Shown here piece by piece: positions 39,901 through 48,717 of a stretch of DNA of 64,000 nt (its first letter is position 1; each line of letters starts with the position of its first letter). The translations under genes were made by a program, and so were the position numbers. The stretch is taken from the NCBI GenBank assembly GCA_963663215.1, contig OY760140.1, positions 372,001 through 436,000 of the forward strand. The letters run 5' to 3'. Origin of the DNA: BJGV01 sp003230615. GTDB taxonomy: Bacteria > Pseudomonadota > Gammaproteobacteria > Burkholderiales > Nitrosomonadaceae. The notes under the pieces are model-generated. The model saw nothing but the letters and a program-made list of their open reading frames with translations, searched no databases and had not been told where the DNA came from.

Positions 39901-40430
39901 ATGAGGTTGGTTTCAATCTCTATAGCACCTTGTTAGATGCAGCCATAAAATCTTTGAAAGAAGGGTGCGAACCAGATATGCAACACCCTCTAGGTGTTAC
40001 CACAGAAATCAATTTACATGCGTCCTCCTTACTACCGGATGACTATTGTAACGATATACACGAGCGCCTAGTGTTGTATAAGCGCATGGCTAATTGTGAA
40101 AACAGTGATCAGTTAGATGACATGCAGCAGGAACTAGTCGACCGTTTTGGTCTCTTTCCCGATCCGGTCAGAACATTGTTGGAATGTCATCGTTTACGTA
40201 TTGCAGCAAGGCCCTTGGGCATTTTTCGCATAGACGCTACCGCTGAGAATATATTAGTGCAATTTGCTACTAGCCCAAAGGTGGACGCAGGGAAAATCAT
40301 TGAGCTTATTCAACATAACAGTGAATATAAACTTTCTGGTCCTGACCGTTTAAAAATACAGGTACAAATGGAGAGCATTGCGGAGCGAGTAGTTCGAATC
40401 AAGAGTTTAATTGAGGAGTTAAGTGGATAG
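36969..40430 (+). CDS. mfd: Transcription-repair coupling factor Mfd
   Basis: Mfd removes stalled RNA polymerase from DNA lesions and recruits UvrA. The 1153-residue protein has the usual order. The UvrB-like N-terminal modules contain DWETLPYDTFSPH and LSPGEYSVRGGLIDLFP. The RNA-polymerase-interacting domain contains GEPVVHEQHGIGRY. The translocase has Walker A GDVGFGKTEVALRAAF and Walker B IIDEEHRFGVRQK, with the TRG motif region around LHQLRGRVGRS. Length is normal. No defects seen. Confidence 0.96.
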   Translation: MQSKFIAPIPGSITYYSCFDGSGDAFVLAKMAQQAKPIVIITSSAVAAQRLLEEIPFFSPELKIHLLPDWETLPYDTFSPHHDLISERLATLYQVMIDVCDVLIVPVTTALYPMPPREFLAAHTFFIKRGEKLALELLRGQLTLGGYTHVTQVLSPGEYSVRGGLIDLFPMGSPLPYRIDRMDEEIESIRTFDVDTQRSIYPVDEIRLLPAREFPFNEDGRARFRGNFREKFEGDPSRSQIYKDVGKGVAPAGIEYYLPLFFEQSTTLFDYLPSSMLLCLHHDIHSEIENFWRDTLSRYKLLCGDNNRPLLPPGDLFITIEEFFGALKPYPRIKIQSELQESNSKTKNLTSSLPPIQIDRRATNPTEKLAAFIAEFTLSSKRVLLLAESLGRRELIIDYLKQYDLCPDICEDYAQFLASTEPFMLSVSPLRKGFILTEEGFTFITESELYALHIYKSRERETRNITSVADTMLRDLSEVKLGEPVVHEQHGIGRYSGLVNMDMGNGHHGQLSEFLSLEYDGGDKLYVPVSQLHLIGRYSGATSEAAPLHKLGSNQWDKAKRKTMQQVRDTAAELLNLYAQRAARLGHSFGFRQHDYEAFTEGFGFEETPDQASAIHAVIEDLISSKPMDRLICGDVGFGKTEVALRAAFVAVADGKQVAVLVPTTLLAEQHFQNFSDRFSLIAHEWPVKIAQMSRFRSAKEQIQVLKGLAQGGVDIVIGTHKLIQKSVEFKNLGLVIIDEEHRFGVRQKDQLKNLRSEVDVLTLTATPIPRTLSMSLEGLRDFSVIATAPQRRLAIKTFVSRFSKGVIREACMRELKRGGQIYYLHNAVETIQSAHDSLTRLLPEVRIQIAHGQMRERDLEHVMRDFYRQQFNMLLCTTIIETGIDVPSANTIIIDRADKFGLAQLHQLRGRVGRSHHQAYAYLLVPEEEALGTQAKKRIDAIQTMEGLGAGYYLAMHDLEIRGAGEVLGESQSGEMHEVGFNLYSTLLDAAIKSLKEGCEPDMQHPLGVTTEINLHASSLLPDDYCNDIHERLVLYKRMANCENSDQLDDMQQELVDRFGLFPDPVRTLLECHRLRIAARPLGIFRIDATAENILVQFATSPKVDAGKIIELIQHNSEYKLSGPDRLKIQVQMESIAERVVRIKSLIEELSG

Positions 40431-40560
40431 AGGATCTAGTAAATTTACGGTGTTCATGAACAATCCAAAATGTGGCGCTACAATTCAAACGAAAATTTAT
40501 TCTCGTTTTGTTGGTAGATGAAGCTAAAATCATTGCGTTTATTCTGAAGGGAACTACTGT

Positions 40561-41394
40561 ATGGATCTCATTATCCAGGGGCTTGAAATTGAGACTAGCG
40601 ACTTAAGGTCGCTTGCAAAGCTCTCTTCTGCAAGCTGCATAGAACGTATTACCGGGAGTGCATTTCGACTGGTAGGTGCAAGTCGGCAGGACGGCATACC
40701 GTTGTATTGTCTCGATGCTAAACTTGATTACGCTTTTGTGGAGCAATCAGTCAAACTTGCTGATTTTAGGCTAGTAGCAATGGATATGGATTCAACCCTT
40801 GTAGGTATCGAGTCCATAGATAAGATTGCTGATATGCACGGCATCAAGGCTCAGGTGGCAGAAATTACTTCTAAAGCAATGCGTGGTGAAATTAATTTTT
40901 CTGAAGGTCTTAAACGCCGCGTGGCGCTACTTCAAGGTCTGGATCAGAGTATGCTACACAGGGTTTACGATGAAAGACTGAAGTTAAATCCTGGCGCTGA
41001 AAAGATGCTGAAACGGTTGAAAACTGTTGGCATCAGAACGATGCTTATTTCGGGGGGGTTCACTTTTTTCACTGACAGATTAAAAGAAAAGTTGGGATTA
41101 GATTATGCTGCTGCCAATATGCTTGAGATTGTGAATGGTAAACTCACAGGTAGGCTGATGGGAGTAATCGTAGACGCACAGGGAAAAGCTGAAGCGCTAA
41201 AACATGTTCGCAACGAACTGGGTTTAAGACGAGATCAGTTAGTTGCTATCGGTGATGGTGCCAATGACCTGCAAATGATGGCAGAAGCAGGGGTAAGTAT
41301 CGCCTATCACGCTAAGCCTATCGTTCAGAAAAATGCTACGTACACGATCAACCATGTTGGTTTAGATGGAGTCATAAATTTATTCGAAGGTTAG
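40561..41394 (+). CDS. serB: Phosphoserine phosphatase
   Basis: SerB performs the last step of serine synthesis. The 277-residue protein has an N-terminal regulatory-like region (about 1-65). The HAD core follows: motif I AMDMDSTLVGIE with Asp75 and Asp77, motif II LISGGFTFF, and motif IV IGDGANDLQMMAEAG. SerB substrate contacts such as EITSKAMRGEINFSEGLKRR are clear. It follows mfd by 130 bp on the same strand and has GAAGGGA before the ATG. Confidence 0.95.
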   Translation: MDLIIQGLEIETSDLRSLAKLSSASCIERITGSAFRLVGASRQDGIPLYCLDAKLDYAFVEQSVKLADFRLVAMDMDSTLVGIESIDKIADMHGIKAQVAEITSKAMRGEINFSEGLKRRVALLQGLDQSMLHRVYDERLKLNPGAEKMLKRLKTVGIRTMLISGGFTFFTDRLKEKLGLDYAAANMLEIVNGKLTGRLMGVIVDAQGKAEALKHVRNELGLRRDQLVAIGDGANDLQMMAEAGVSIAYHAKPIVQKNATYTINHVGLDGVINLFEG

Positions 41395-41453
41395 ATATGA
41401 CAGAATCGAACAGATATATAAGTGAATGGTGGCACTTTTCTAGGGGGATATTA

Positions 41454-44400
41454 TTAGTTTTTGCTAAGACTAATTTCTTGATCTATTCCTCGTTTGATAG
41501 GTCCGTTGCCAGAAAAGCGATCCAGATAGAGGTAGATGACTGGCGTGATAAAAAGCGTAATAGCTTGTGAGAATAAAAGCCCTCCAACTACTGCAAGTCC
41601 TAGTGGCTGACGTAATTCAGCACCTGCACCCAGACCTAAAGCAATAGGCATCGCACCCATTAGCGCCGCCGAAGTAGTCATCATGATTGGTCTGAAGCGC
41701 AACAAACAGGCAGTTCGGATTGCCTCATGCGGCTCCATATTACTGTTGCGCTGTGCATCGAGCGCAAAGTCGATCATCAAGATGGCATTTTTCTTGACTA
41801 TGCCGATCAACATCAAGATACCGATCATGGCAATTATTGAAAGCTCCATATTGAATAACCATAACATTGCTAGCGCACCAACTGCCGCCGAGGGAAGCCC
41901 GGAAAGTATCGTAATTGGGTGGATATAACTTTCATATAGCACGCCAAGTAATACATATATAACTAGTATTGCAGCGACGATTAATACCACTTGGCTGGTC
42001 TGCGAAGATTGGAATGCAGCAGCATCTCCGGCATAATTTGTTAGTATACCTGCCGGCATATTAATATCATTTTTAAACTGATCTATATGTTTAGTGGCAT
42101 CGCTCAGTGAGGCGCCAGGGGCAAGGTTGAAAGAAATTGTTTGCGCCTCCAGTTGTCCGGCATGGTTGATAGAGATCGGTCCGACCTCACGCTCTACTGA
42201 GGCAACGCTTGATAGCGGAACTATCGTATTATTTTTGCTACGAACATATATCTTACCAAGGCTTCTTTCATCAACACGATGTTCGTCCGCTACCTGCAAA
42301 ATAACCTGATAACTGTTGCTTGATGTGTAAATTGTTGATACCTGCCGCTCACCGAAAGCACTATAAAGTGCTGAACGAATATCAGCGATCTGTACGCCTA
42401 ACAGGTTGGCTTTGTCACGATTGATATTGAGACGTGCCTGTAGACCTTTTAATTGTGCATCGCTAGTAACATCACGAAAAACAGCTTTTTTTTGCATCAT
42501 GTGTGACATGATGCCTGTAGCAGCTGTATGTAAATCTTCAGCGTGTACGCTACGTATGACGTACTGATAACGACTTTTGCTGGTACGGCCACCTAGCCTA
42601 AGGTTTTGGATGGGATTGAAAAAAACTTTAATACCTGGGATAACACGTACTTCATTGCGTAAATCCTCTAGAACTTTGTCCATAGGTGGGCGCTCACTAC
42701 GTGGTTTAAGACCCATATACAGGACTGCGTTATGGCTATCATCGGCATACGCAACAAGGGTGTCAACGGCTGGATTGGAACGGATCATATGGCTAGTTTG
42801 TTGTAATAATTTAGTCATAGCGGGAAAAGATATATCTTCAACTGTCTCTACTGAGATTCTTGCTCTTCCAATATCTTCCTCGGGGAAAAAACCCTTGGGT
42901 AGAACGATAAATAATGCGCCTGTAGCAACAAATGTCCCGATTGCCACGCCAAGGGTTATTCTTCTATGGTACAAAGCCCAATCAAGTGTATGTTCATAAA
43001 AAGATAACGTTTTGTTAAATCCGCACGCGAACCATTCGGTCAATTTCATGCTGTGCCCATCGGGTTTGTGCTGAACAAGATAGCGGCTGGCCATCATCGG
43101 GATCAGAGTAAGCGACACTACAGCCGACATCAAGACTGCGACTCCCACTACTGCAGCAAACTCATGGAAGAGCAATCCAATTACACCAGGCATAAAAAAA
43201 ATAGGGATAAATACAGCGACCAGCGAGAGTGAAATTGAGATGATAGTAAAGCTTACTTCTTTAGATCCTTGCAGTGCCGCTTGTAATGGGGGCACTCCTT
43301 TTTCAATGTGACGTACAATATTTTCAAGCACTACTATGGAGTCATCCACTACCAAGCCGACCGCAAGAGTGATAGCGAGTAGCGAAATATTATCCAGGCT
43401 ATAGCCAAAAACACGCATTAATGCTACTGCACTTAACAGTGAAATTGGTACTGAGAGTGCAGGGATAAAGGTAACTGTAGGTCTACGCAGGAATAAGAAA
43501 ATCACCAGCACGACTAAAGCAATTGTAATTATCAGTGTGAATTGTGCGTCATGAATAGCGTTTCTAATTGAAGTTGAGTAGTCACCGGTTAGCTTGAGTT
43601 GAACTGATGAGGGCATCTGAGCAATGAGTCCTGGTAGCACTGCCTTAATGGCATCTACGGTTTCAACAGTGTTGCTTCCTGGTTGGCGTTTCACAGATAG
43701 CGTGATAGAGCGTTCGCCATTGGTCCAACTAGCAGTCTTAACAGATTCCACGCTATCTCTAACCGTGGCCACATCTGAAAGTCTGACTGGACTACCGCTT
43801 GGAGATATAGCCACAACTAATTTTGCAAAAGCATCAGCGTTATTAAGCTGACGGTTTGCCTGAATAGTAAGAGATTGTCGTGGTCCATCGAGTGTACCAA
43901 TTGGAGAATTGGGATTTGCACTGCCTAGTGCTGTAGCAATGTCATCAATAGCCAAATTACGTGCAGCGAGTGCATTAGGGTTCACCTGCACACGTACAGC
44001 ATATTTTTTCTGCCCATAGATTCCAATTTGTGCCACGCCAGGAAGCGTGGAAAGTGTTGGCGAAATAAGGTCTTCAGCAAAATCGTTCAGGTTTGAAAGT
44101 GACATTGAAGGCGATGATAAGGCAAGGAACAGAATAGATGATTCTGCTGGGTTGATCTTACGGTAAGATGGTGGTGAGGTCATTTCGATCGGTAGGGCGC
44201 GCTGCGCGCGTAGTAGTGCTGCTTGCACATCAATAGAGGCACTATCAATATCGCGATTTTGTTCAAACTCTAACGTGACCGAAGTGTTACCCAGCGTGCT
44301 TGAAGAACTGATTACTGCAAGTCCAGAGATGATAGAGAACTCTCGTTCTAGTTTCGTAGCCACCGATGAAGCCATAATCTCAGGACTGGCACCAGGAAGT

Positions 44401-44549
44401 GATGCTCTAACTAAAATGGTAGGAGAGTCGTAACTTGGTAGCGCAGCAATAGGCAATTCACGATAGGCAATGATACCAGCTACTACTACAGCAGCTGATA
44501 ACAGCACCGTCATGACTGGACGGCGGATACATAATTCGGAGAGGTTCAT
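41454..44549 (-). CDS. RND efflux transporter, MdtB/MdtC-like
   Basis: Inner-membrane proton/drug antiporter of the RND (AcrB) superfamily, 1031 residues. It starts MNLSELCIRRPVMTVLLSAA and shows the two-repeat architecture with twelve expected membrane helices. The TM4 proton-relay pair lies in VGLVVDDSIVVLENI. Sequence features such as RINPAES-like KINPAESSILFLAL and QANRQLNNADAF resemble the MdtB/MdtC/MuxB/MuxC branch rather than AcrB. The adaptor gene precedes it with 1-nt overlap. No second RND subunit and no outer-membrane channel gene is adjacent, so an unlinked TolC-like channel would be needed. Substrate unknown. Confidence 0.92.
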   Translation of the reverse strand: MNLSELCIRRPVMTVLLSAAVVVAGIIAYRELPIAALPSYDSPTILVRASLPGASPEIMASSVATKLEREFSIISGLAVISSSSTLGNTSVTLEFEQNRDIDSASIDVQAALLRAQRALPIEMTSPPSYRKINPAESSILFLALSSPSMSLSNLNDFAEDLISPTLSTLPGVAQIGIYGQKKYAVRVQVNPNALAARNLAIDDIATALGSANPNSPIGTLDGPRQSLTIQANRQLNNADAFAKLVVAISPSGSPVRLSDVATVRDSVESVKTASWTNGERSITLSVKRQPGSNTVETVDAIKAVLPGLIAQMPSSVQLKLTGDYSTSIRNAIHDAQFTLIITIALVVLVIFLFLRRPTVTFIPALSVPISLLSAVALMRVFGYSLDNISLLAITLAVGLVVDDSIVVLENIVRHIEKGVPPLQAALQGSKEVSFTIISISLSLVAVFIPIFFMPGVIGLLFHEFAAVVGVAVLMSAVVSLTLIPMMASRYLVQHKPDGHSMKLTEWFACGFNKTLSFYEHTLDWALYHRRITLGVAIGTFVATGALFIVLPKGFFPEEDIGRARISVETVEDISFPAMTKLLQQTSHMIRSNPAVDTLVAYADDSHNAVLYMGLKPRSERPPMDKVLEDLRNEVRVIPGIKVFFNPIQNLRLGGRTSKSRYQYVIRSVHAEDLHTAATGIMSHMMQKKAVFRDVTSDAQLKGLQARLNINRDKANLLGVQIADIRSALYSAFGERQVSTIYTSSNSYQVILQVADEHRVDERSLGKIYVRSKNNTIVPLSSVASVEREVGPISINHAGQLEAQTISFNLAPGASLSDATKHIDQFKNDINMPAGILTNYAGDAAAFQSSQTSQVVLIVAAILVIYVLLGVLYESYIHPITILSGLPSAAVGALAMLWLFNMELSIIAMIGILMLIGIVKKNAILMIDFALDAQRNSNMEPHEAIRTACLLRFRPIMMTTSAALMGAMPIALGLGAGAELRQPLGLAVVGGLLFSQAITLFITPVIYLYLDRFSGNGPIKRGIDQEISLSKN

Positions 44550-45823
44550 TATTTGTTTGCTGCTCTGCCGGTTTTGCCCGGAGTGCGCTGATCTACAAAT
44601 TTGCTCACATTATTGCCAGGTCCAACCTCACCACCTGTGGCCTGTGTTTCTACCACCGTACTACCCGGCCTGAGGTTCTGTGCACCTTCCAAAACAATGC
44701 GCGCACCTGGTACTGCGCCTTCTATCACAGCAACCCCATCCTGGATTAAGCGAACTTTGATCGTCTGCGATGTTACCTTACTATTCTCTCCGATTACATA
44801 AAGGAATTTCTTTTCCGGCCCAGTTTGCACTGCTTGTACAGGAACTGTGAGGGCGCCAACTAGCATGTCCGGTGCCAGCATCACTGTTACAAACATACCT
44901 GGCCAGAGGCGTTGATCTGTATTGGAAAACTCTGCTTTAAGCTGAATACTTCCACTCTCCGTATCAACCGTATTGTCTACAAATATTAACCGTCCTTTAA
45001 GCAACGGTTTTCCAGCTATATCCAGTTTTGCACTAACTGGAATATCACCTTTAGCGAGTGCTTGTTGCAAAGCTACAAGTTCACGCTCCGGTAATGTGAA
45101 GCTGACATTAATTGGATCAATCTGCGTGATGCTTACTAAGACAGCGCTGCGTGGTTGTGTCAGACTGCCAGGGATAGCGATGTTCGGCTGCACCAAACTA
45201 CCAGGATGTACCGGAATGACTCCAGTACGCCCGGAAATAGGTGCGGTAATTTCAGTGAAACTGCGCATCACACGATTTGCTTGTACGGCAGCTCGATCAG
45301 AATCAACCTGGCCCTGCAAACTGTCGACTTGGTTCTGAGCCATATCGAGAGCAGACTGCGAAATGAATTTTTGTTGGAATAGTTCTCGTTGGCGTTTAAG
45401 GTTGCGCACAGCATTCGCTAATTCTGCATTGGATTTAGCAAGTTGTGCTTTAGCTTTGCTGAGATTGGCGTTTTCTGTTCGTGCATCAAGCGTGAACAAT
45501 CTGTCACCCTTATGTACGAACTGTCCCTCCTTGATATGTACGGCTTTAATTATGGCGCTGATCTGCGGTCGCACTTCGACCTTCTGCTGAGCAGACACAG
45601 TACCATTAGCTGTAAGTTTAATCGGCACATCATTCTGTATAACTGTGGCGCTTATAATCGGGACTGTTCCTACCTCTGTCGGTCTCGTGTTGGCCCGTGT
45701 ACTCTGGTTACGCCAGACCCAAGCACTAGTAATCAGCACTATAAGTAAAATGCCGAACATCATGATCCGTATACGTCGCTTAGCAGGCATGACAGGTTTT
45801 GTTTGAGAAACAGCTTTCATCAA
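44549..45823 (-). CDS. RND periplasmic adaptor (membrane fusion protein), MdtA-like
   Basis: The 424-residue protein has an N-terminal membrane anchor (IMMFGILLIVLITSAWVW). A lipoyl/barrel-sandwich half follows (VEVRPQISAIIKAVHIKEGQ), then an alpha-hairpin coiled coil (about residues 115-190), the second lipoyl half (ITAPISGRTGV) and beta-barrel segments. It links the RND pump to the outer-membrane channel. The stop overlaps the pump start by 1 nt, so the two are co-translated. The C-terminal about 35 residues are polar and variable. Confidence 0.92.
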   Translation of the reverse strand: MMKAVSQTKPVMPAKRRIRIMMFGILLIVLITSAWVWRNQSTRANTRPTEVGTVPIISATVIQNDVPIKLTANGTVSAQQKVEVRPQISAIIKAVHIKEGQFVHKGDRLFTLDARTENANLSKAKAQLAKSNAELANAVRNLKRQRELFQQKFISQSALDMAQNQVDSLQGQVDSDRAAVQANRVMRSFTEITAPISGRTGVIPVHPGSLVQPNIAIPGSLTQPRSAVLVSITQIDPINVSFTLPERELVALQQALAKGDIPVSAKLDIAGKPLLKGRLIFVDNTVDTESGSIQLKAEFSNTDQRLWPGMFVTVMLAPDMLVGALTVPVQAVQTGPEKKFLYVIGENSKVTSQTIKVRLIQDGVAVIEGAVPGARIVLEGAQNLRPGSTVVETQATGGEVGPGNNVSKFVDQRTPGKTGRAANK

Positions 45824-46084
45824 AAAATTTCACTTGTTTCAAATTTTAACAGGTATCTACGTTACAAGATGCCATTCGATGCTACTCAGTGACATGGGTC
45901 AAATAGATTTAGTAAACATGTACCATTTAGTTAAAAATCAAAAATTGTGTTATAAATGCAATGCGATGCAATGTGTCTTGAAATAATAGAAAAAATATCA
46001 ATATCTATTATTGTCATTGTAGGAAAAGGTACGAAGTATAGAGTGTTCCGATCGATGTTTAATTTCTTTTAAGGAGATTTAATC

Positions 46085-46426
46085 ATGAAGCACATATTGA
46101 CTACTTTTGTAATTGGCGTTTTTACACTTTTCCTAAGCGCTCAGGCCAATGCCGAGCACCATACAGCGCAAGCAATGGAACATGCAGGGATGGCCCAGGC
46201 CCACGGGGAAGATGGACATGCAAAGGTACTGCTCCAGCATGCTAAAGTGGCGCTCAATCATGCTAAAAAAGCAGAAAAAGCACATGCGGATGCACACAAG
46301 CACATGACAGAAGGTGTCAAACATTTAAAGGAAGCTATTGAACACGCCAAAATGGGACATGCCGATGTTGCTACCAAACATATGAAAGAAGCGATTGTGC
46401 ACATCCGTCAATCCAGTCAGCCATAA
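46085..46426 (+). CDS. Small histidine-rich metal-binding protein, SmbP-like
   Basis: A 113-residue exported protein. The signal peptide ends at about ANA-E (residues 23/24). The mature 90 residues are almost all helix-forming Ala, Lys, Glu and Met, with 15 His spaced about every seven residues (LLQHAKVALNHAKKAEKAH, IEHAKMGHADVATKH). This matches SmbP of Nitrosomonas europaea, a periplasmic protein reported to bind copper and other divalent metals. The ribosome binding site is strong (TAAGGAG, 8 nt before ATG), suggesting high expression. It stands alone between the RND operon and the symporter. Confidence 0.85.
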   Translation: MKHILTTFVIGVFTLFLSAQANAEHHTAQAMEHAGMAQAHGEDGHAKVLLQHAKVALNHAKKAEKAHADAHKHMTEGVKHLKEAIEHAKMGHADVATKHMKEAIVHIRQSSQP

Positions 46427-46528
46427 GAAGAGATGATCTATTATAAATTTAGAAGAATGGTAATGCGGCAAAGATAGCTGCGCATGATAAGAGAGATGGA
46501 TATTTGTTAAACTTGGCAGCTGTAGGAT

Positions 46529-47815
46529 TTACTTGGATAGCGGATTGTATTTTTCAATCTGATTCTCGTTAATATCTTTTTGTTCGCTTTTTGCCCAGAC
46601 TTGGACTACCAGACTACCTATCATATCGCCTTCAACATTGACTGAGGTGCGGAAGGCGTCAAGCAAACGGTCAATAGGCAGCAGAATAGCGATAGCCTCA
46701 ACAGGTAGGCCCACGGATTGTAATACCAAGAGCATAGTTACCATACCTGCGCTTGGGATTCCAGGTGCACCCATCGCTGCAAGCATAGCAGTGAAAAATA
46801 CAATCATTTGCTGTACAAGATTGAGATCGACTCCCACTAGATTGGCAATGAATAATGCCGCTGCAGCTTCGTATAATGCAGTGCCGTCCATGTTAATGGT
46901 GGCCCCTAGTGGGAGCACAAAACCAGCAATATCGCGTTTGACATAAAGGTTTTGTTCTGCACATCGCAAGGTAACTGGTAAGGTAGCAGCGCTGGAACTA
47001 GTGGCAAAAGCTGTTATAAGTGCTTCGCGTGCGCCTTGCCAGAATTTGATTGGTGTCATACCAGCGACTAAGTAAAGAATCAGAGGTAATACGACTAAAC
47101 CATGTAGCAATAGGGTGCCTATTACTAGTCCGATAAATTTGATCAGAATCATAAGCAGAGACACATCTTGTGTTACGACCAGCTTTATTAATAGTGCCAT
47201 GATACAAAGTGGTGCTAACCGCATGATCCAGCCCACCAGCATCAAAACCAGCTCTAATATTTCCTGCAATATAAAATGAGTATTATGGAAACGTTCACCC
47301 CCTATTACTAAAGCAATACCCATTAGCAGTGCAAAAAGCACTACCGCTAGTATGTTACCTTGAGCCAGAGCGGCTACAGGATTCAGAAACAGTGAGTGTA
47401 GGAACTGGGTGAAAAACTCAGTAAGTGACAATTGCTCGGCCTGAAAATTTTCCATGGCATCTTGAAACATTGGTAATTGTAAGCCTTCTCCCGGATGGAA
47501 TAGATTGGCAGCTGTCAATCCCAATATAATAGCTATTGTTGCTGTAAATATAAAAAACACCAATGTTGTTTTCCACACACGATGTATTTGCTGGTGTGCG
47601 CGTAAATTTGCTACTCCGACTACAATGGAAGTGAATACCAACGGGACCATAACCATCTTTAATAAGTCGACAAACAGCATTCCAAGTAAATCAGCAATAT
47701 ATAAACCAATTTGTAATGTCGCTGATTCTTTATCGAGTATAGAGAATCCTAGTCCTAGCAAGATGCCAGCTAGCGAGCCGAGAAGAATTTGTGAATTAAG
47801 TGAAATTTTTTTCAA
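46529..47815 (-). CDS. Dicarboxylate/amino acid:cation symporter (DAACS family)
   Basis: The 428-residue membrane protein has about eight membrane helices plus the two re-entrant hairpins of the GltP/DctA family. The serine-rich motif is TAFATSSSAATLPVTLRCAE, and NMDGTALYEAAAALFIA and GAPGIPSAGMVTML are also present. It takes up glutamate, aspartate or C4-dicarboxylates with Na+ or H+ in relatives; the substrate cannot be decided here. It stands alone. Confidence 0.93.
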   Translation of the reverse strand: MKKISLNSQILLGSLAGILLGLGFSILDKESATLQIGLYIADLLGMLFVDLLKMVMVPLVFTSIVVGVANLRAHQQIHRVWKTTLVFFIFTATIAIILGLTAANLFHPGEGLQLPMFQDAMENFQAEQLSLTEFFTQFLHSLFLNPVAALAQGNILAVVLFALLMGIALVIGGERFHNTHFILQEILELVLMLVGWIMRLAPLCIMALLIKLVVTQDVSLLMILIKFIGLVIGTLLLHGLVVLPLILYLVAGMTPIKFWQGAREALITAFATSSSAATLPVTLRCAEQNLYVKRDIAGFVLPLGATINMDGTALYEAAAALFIANLVGVDLNLVQQMIVFFTAMLAAMGAPGIPSAGMVTMLLVLQSVGLPVEAIAILLPIDRLLDAFRTSVNVEGDMIGSLVVQVWAKSEQKDINENQIEKYNPLSK

Positions 47816-48330
47816 TGATTGGTCCCATTATGAGAATGTGGCCTTTTAAAGATGCATATAGATAAATTGCATTAACATTAATGCCGCCTGGGCAACTAAA
47901 TAGATAGAGTGCTAACAAAAGACCGCATACAAATCACACAAGACTACATGTAGATAGGTTGTGAGAAACAATACCATATTTTTCAATCAATAAAAGCGGA
48001 TTGATGGTAATTGAAAGTTTAGGATAAAGCTAAGATGAAAAACTTTAGATTAAAATAATGGTGGGTACTCAATTCCAATGTGCTTGTTTTATAGTACGTC
48101 AAGTCAGTTTTGTAACCATGACACATAAATAAAGTCCAACCGAATGGAAGGTGCATATTATACGTAAGACAATGATTCCCAATACCTGCTCTAGAGTATC
48201 AAATTAACTGGTGGACTCTTAATGCGTAGCTTGGAATAACCATTGGCATATTGATGTTCCCAATTCAAAAGGTGGATCTATATCTTGAATCATGGAATGA
48301 TAGCTAGTTGATCCATTTCTTAATATCGGT
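47816..48330. other. Sparse region downstream of the TIR gene, no gene seen
   Basis: 515 bp of AT-rich DNA between the symporter and the TIR-domain gene. No conserved frame, transposase trace or tRNA was found. GAGTGCTAA at about 47909 equals one arm of a CIRCE element, but the other arm is absent. Confidence 0.5.
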
Positions 48331-48717
48331 TTACAGTCTGCTAAGAAATGTTTCGATGTTAGGCAAGGTCCACTCCAGTATATCTTCATCATCAATGGGT
48401 GAGGGAAGTTTCCTTGGTAGTTTCTCAGAGTTTCCATGTAGCAGCAAAACTGGCACTCTACCTTCATAGGCACAGTGTAGTTCCCACTGCTGGCCATCTG
48501 CTCTGACAATGTTATTCGTGATTAGGGCAATTACCCCGTCGCATTCTTTAACCTTTGATCGACAGTCTTCTTTCCAGGCTGGTTCCCAAGACTGTTTTAC
48601 GGGTATATCCACGCATGAGTAGGGCGTCTTTTCGTTGTTTACCTGTTCTACGAGAAGATCACGCAGACTGGCGTCCCTTAGTGCAAAGCTGATAAAAATT
48701 TTATTCGTTGAAGCCAT
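48331..48717 (-). CDS. Solitary TIR-domain protein, ThsB-like (DUF1863 type)
   Basis: A 128-residue protein that consists of one TIR-like domain. It begins MASTNKIFISFALRDASLRD, has WKEDCRSKVKECDGVIALIT in the middle, and carries GQQWELHCAYE with Glu79 at the place of the catalytic NADase glutamate. This layout matches the ThsB TIR subunit of Thoeris antiphage systems, which makes a cyclic ADP-ribose signal. No ThsA-like effector or other defence gene is within the window, so the role is open: orphan defence component, signalling enzyme or remnant. The start has AAGGAG 8 nt upstream. Flanking gaps of about 500 bp on each side suggest acquired DNA. Confidence 0.8.
   Translation of the reverse strand: MASTNKIFISFALRDASLRDLLVEQVNNEKTPYSCVDIPVKQSWEPAWKEDCRSKVKECDGVIALITNNIVRADGQQWELHCAYEGRVPVLLLHGNSEKLPRKLPSPIDDEDILEWTLPNIETFLSRL

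Noticed and set aside
47905..47920. GAGTGCTAA, one arm of a CIRCE element
   Set aside because: The paired TTAGCACTC arm at 9 nt distance is missing and no heat-shock gene is adjacent.
48219..48509. 96-codon minus-strand frame overlapping the TIR gene
   Set aside because: It runs in another frame of the TIR gene for most of its length and has no recognisable motif or ribosome binding site.
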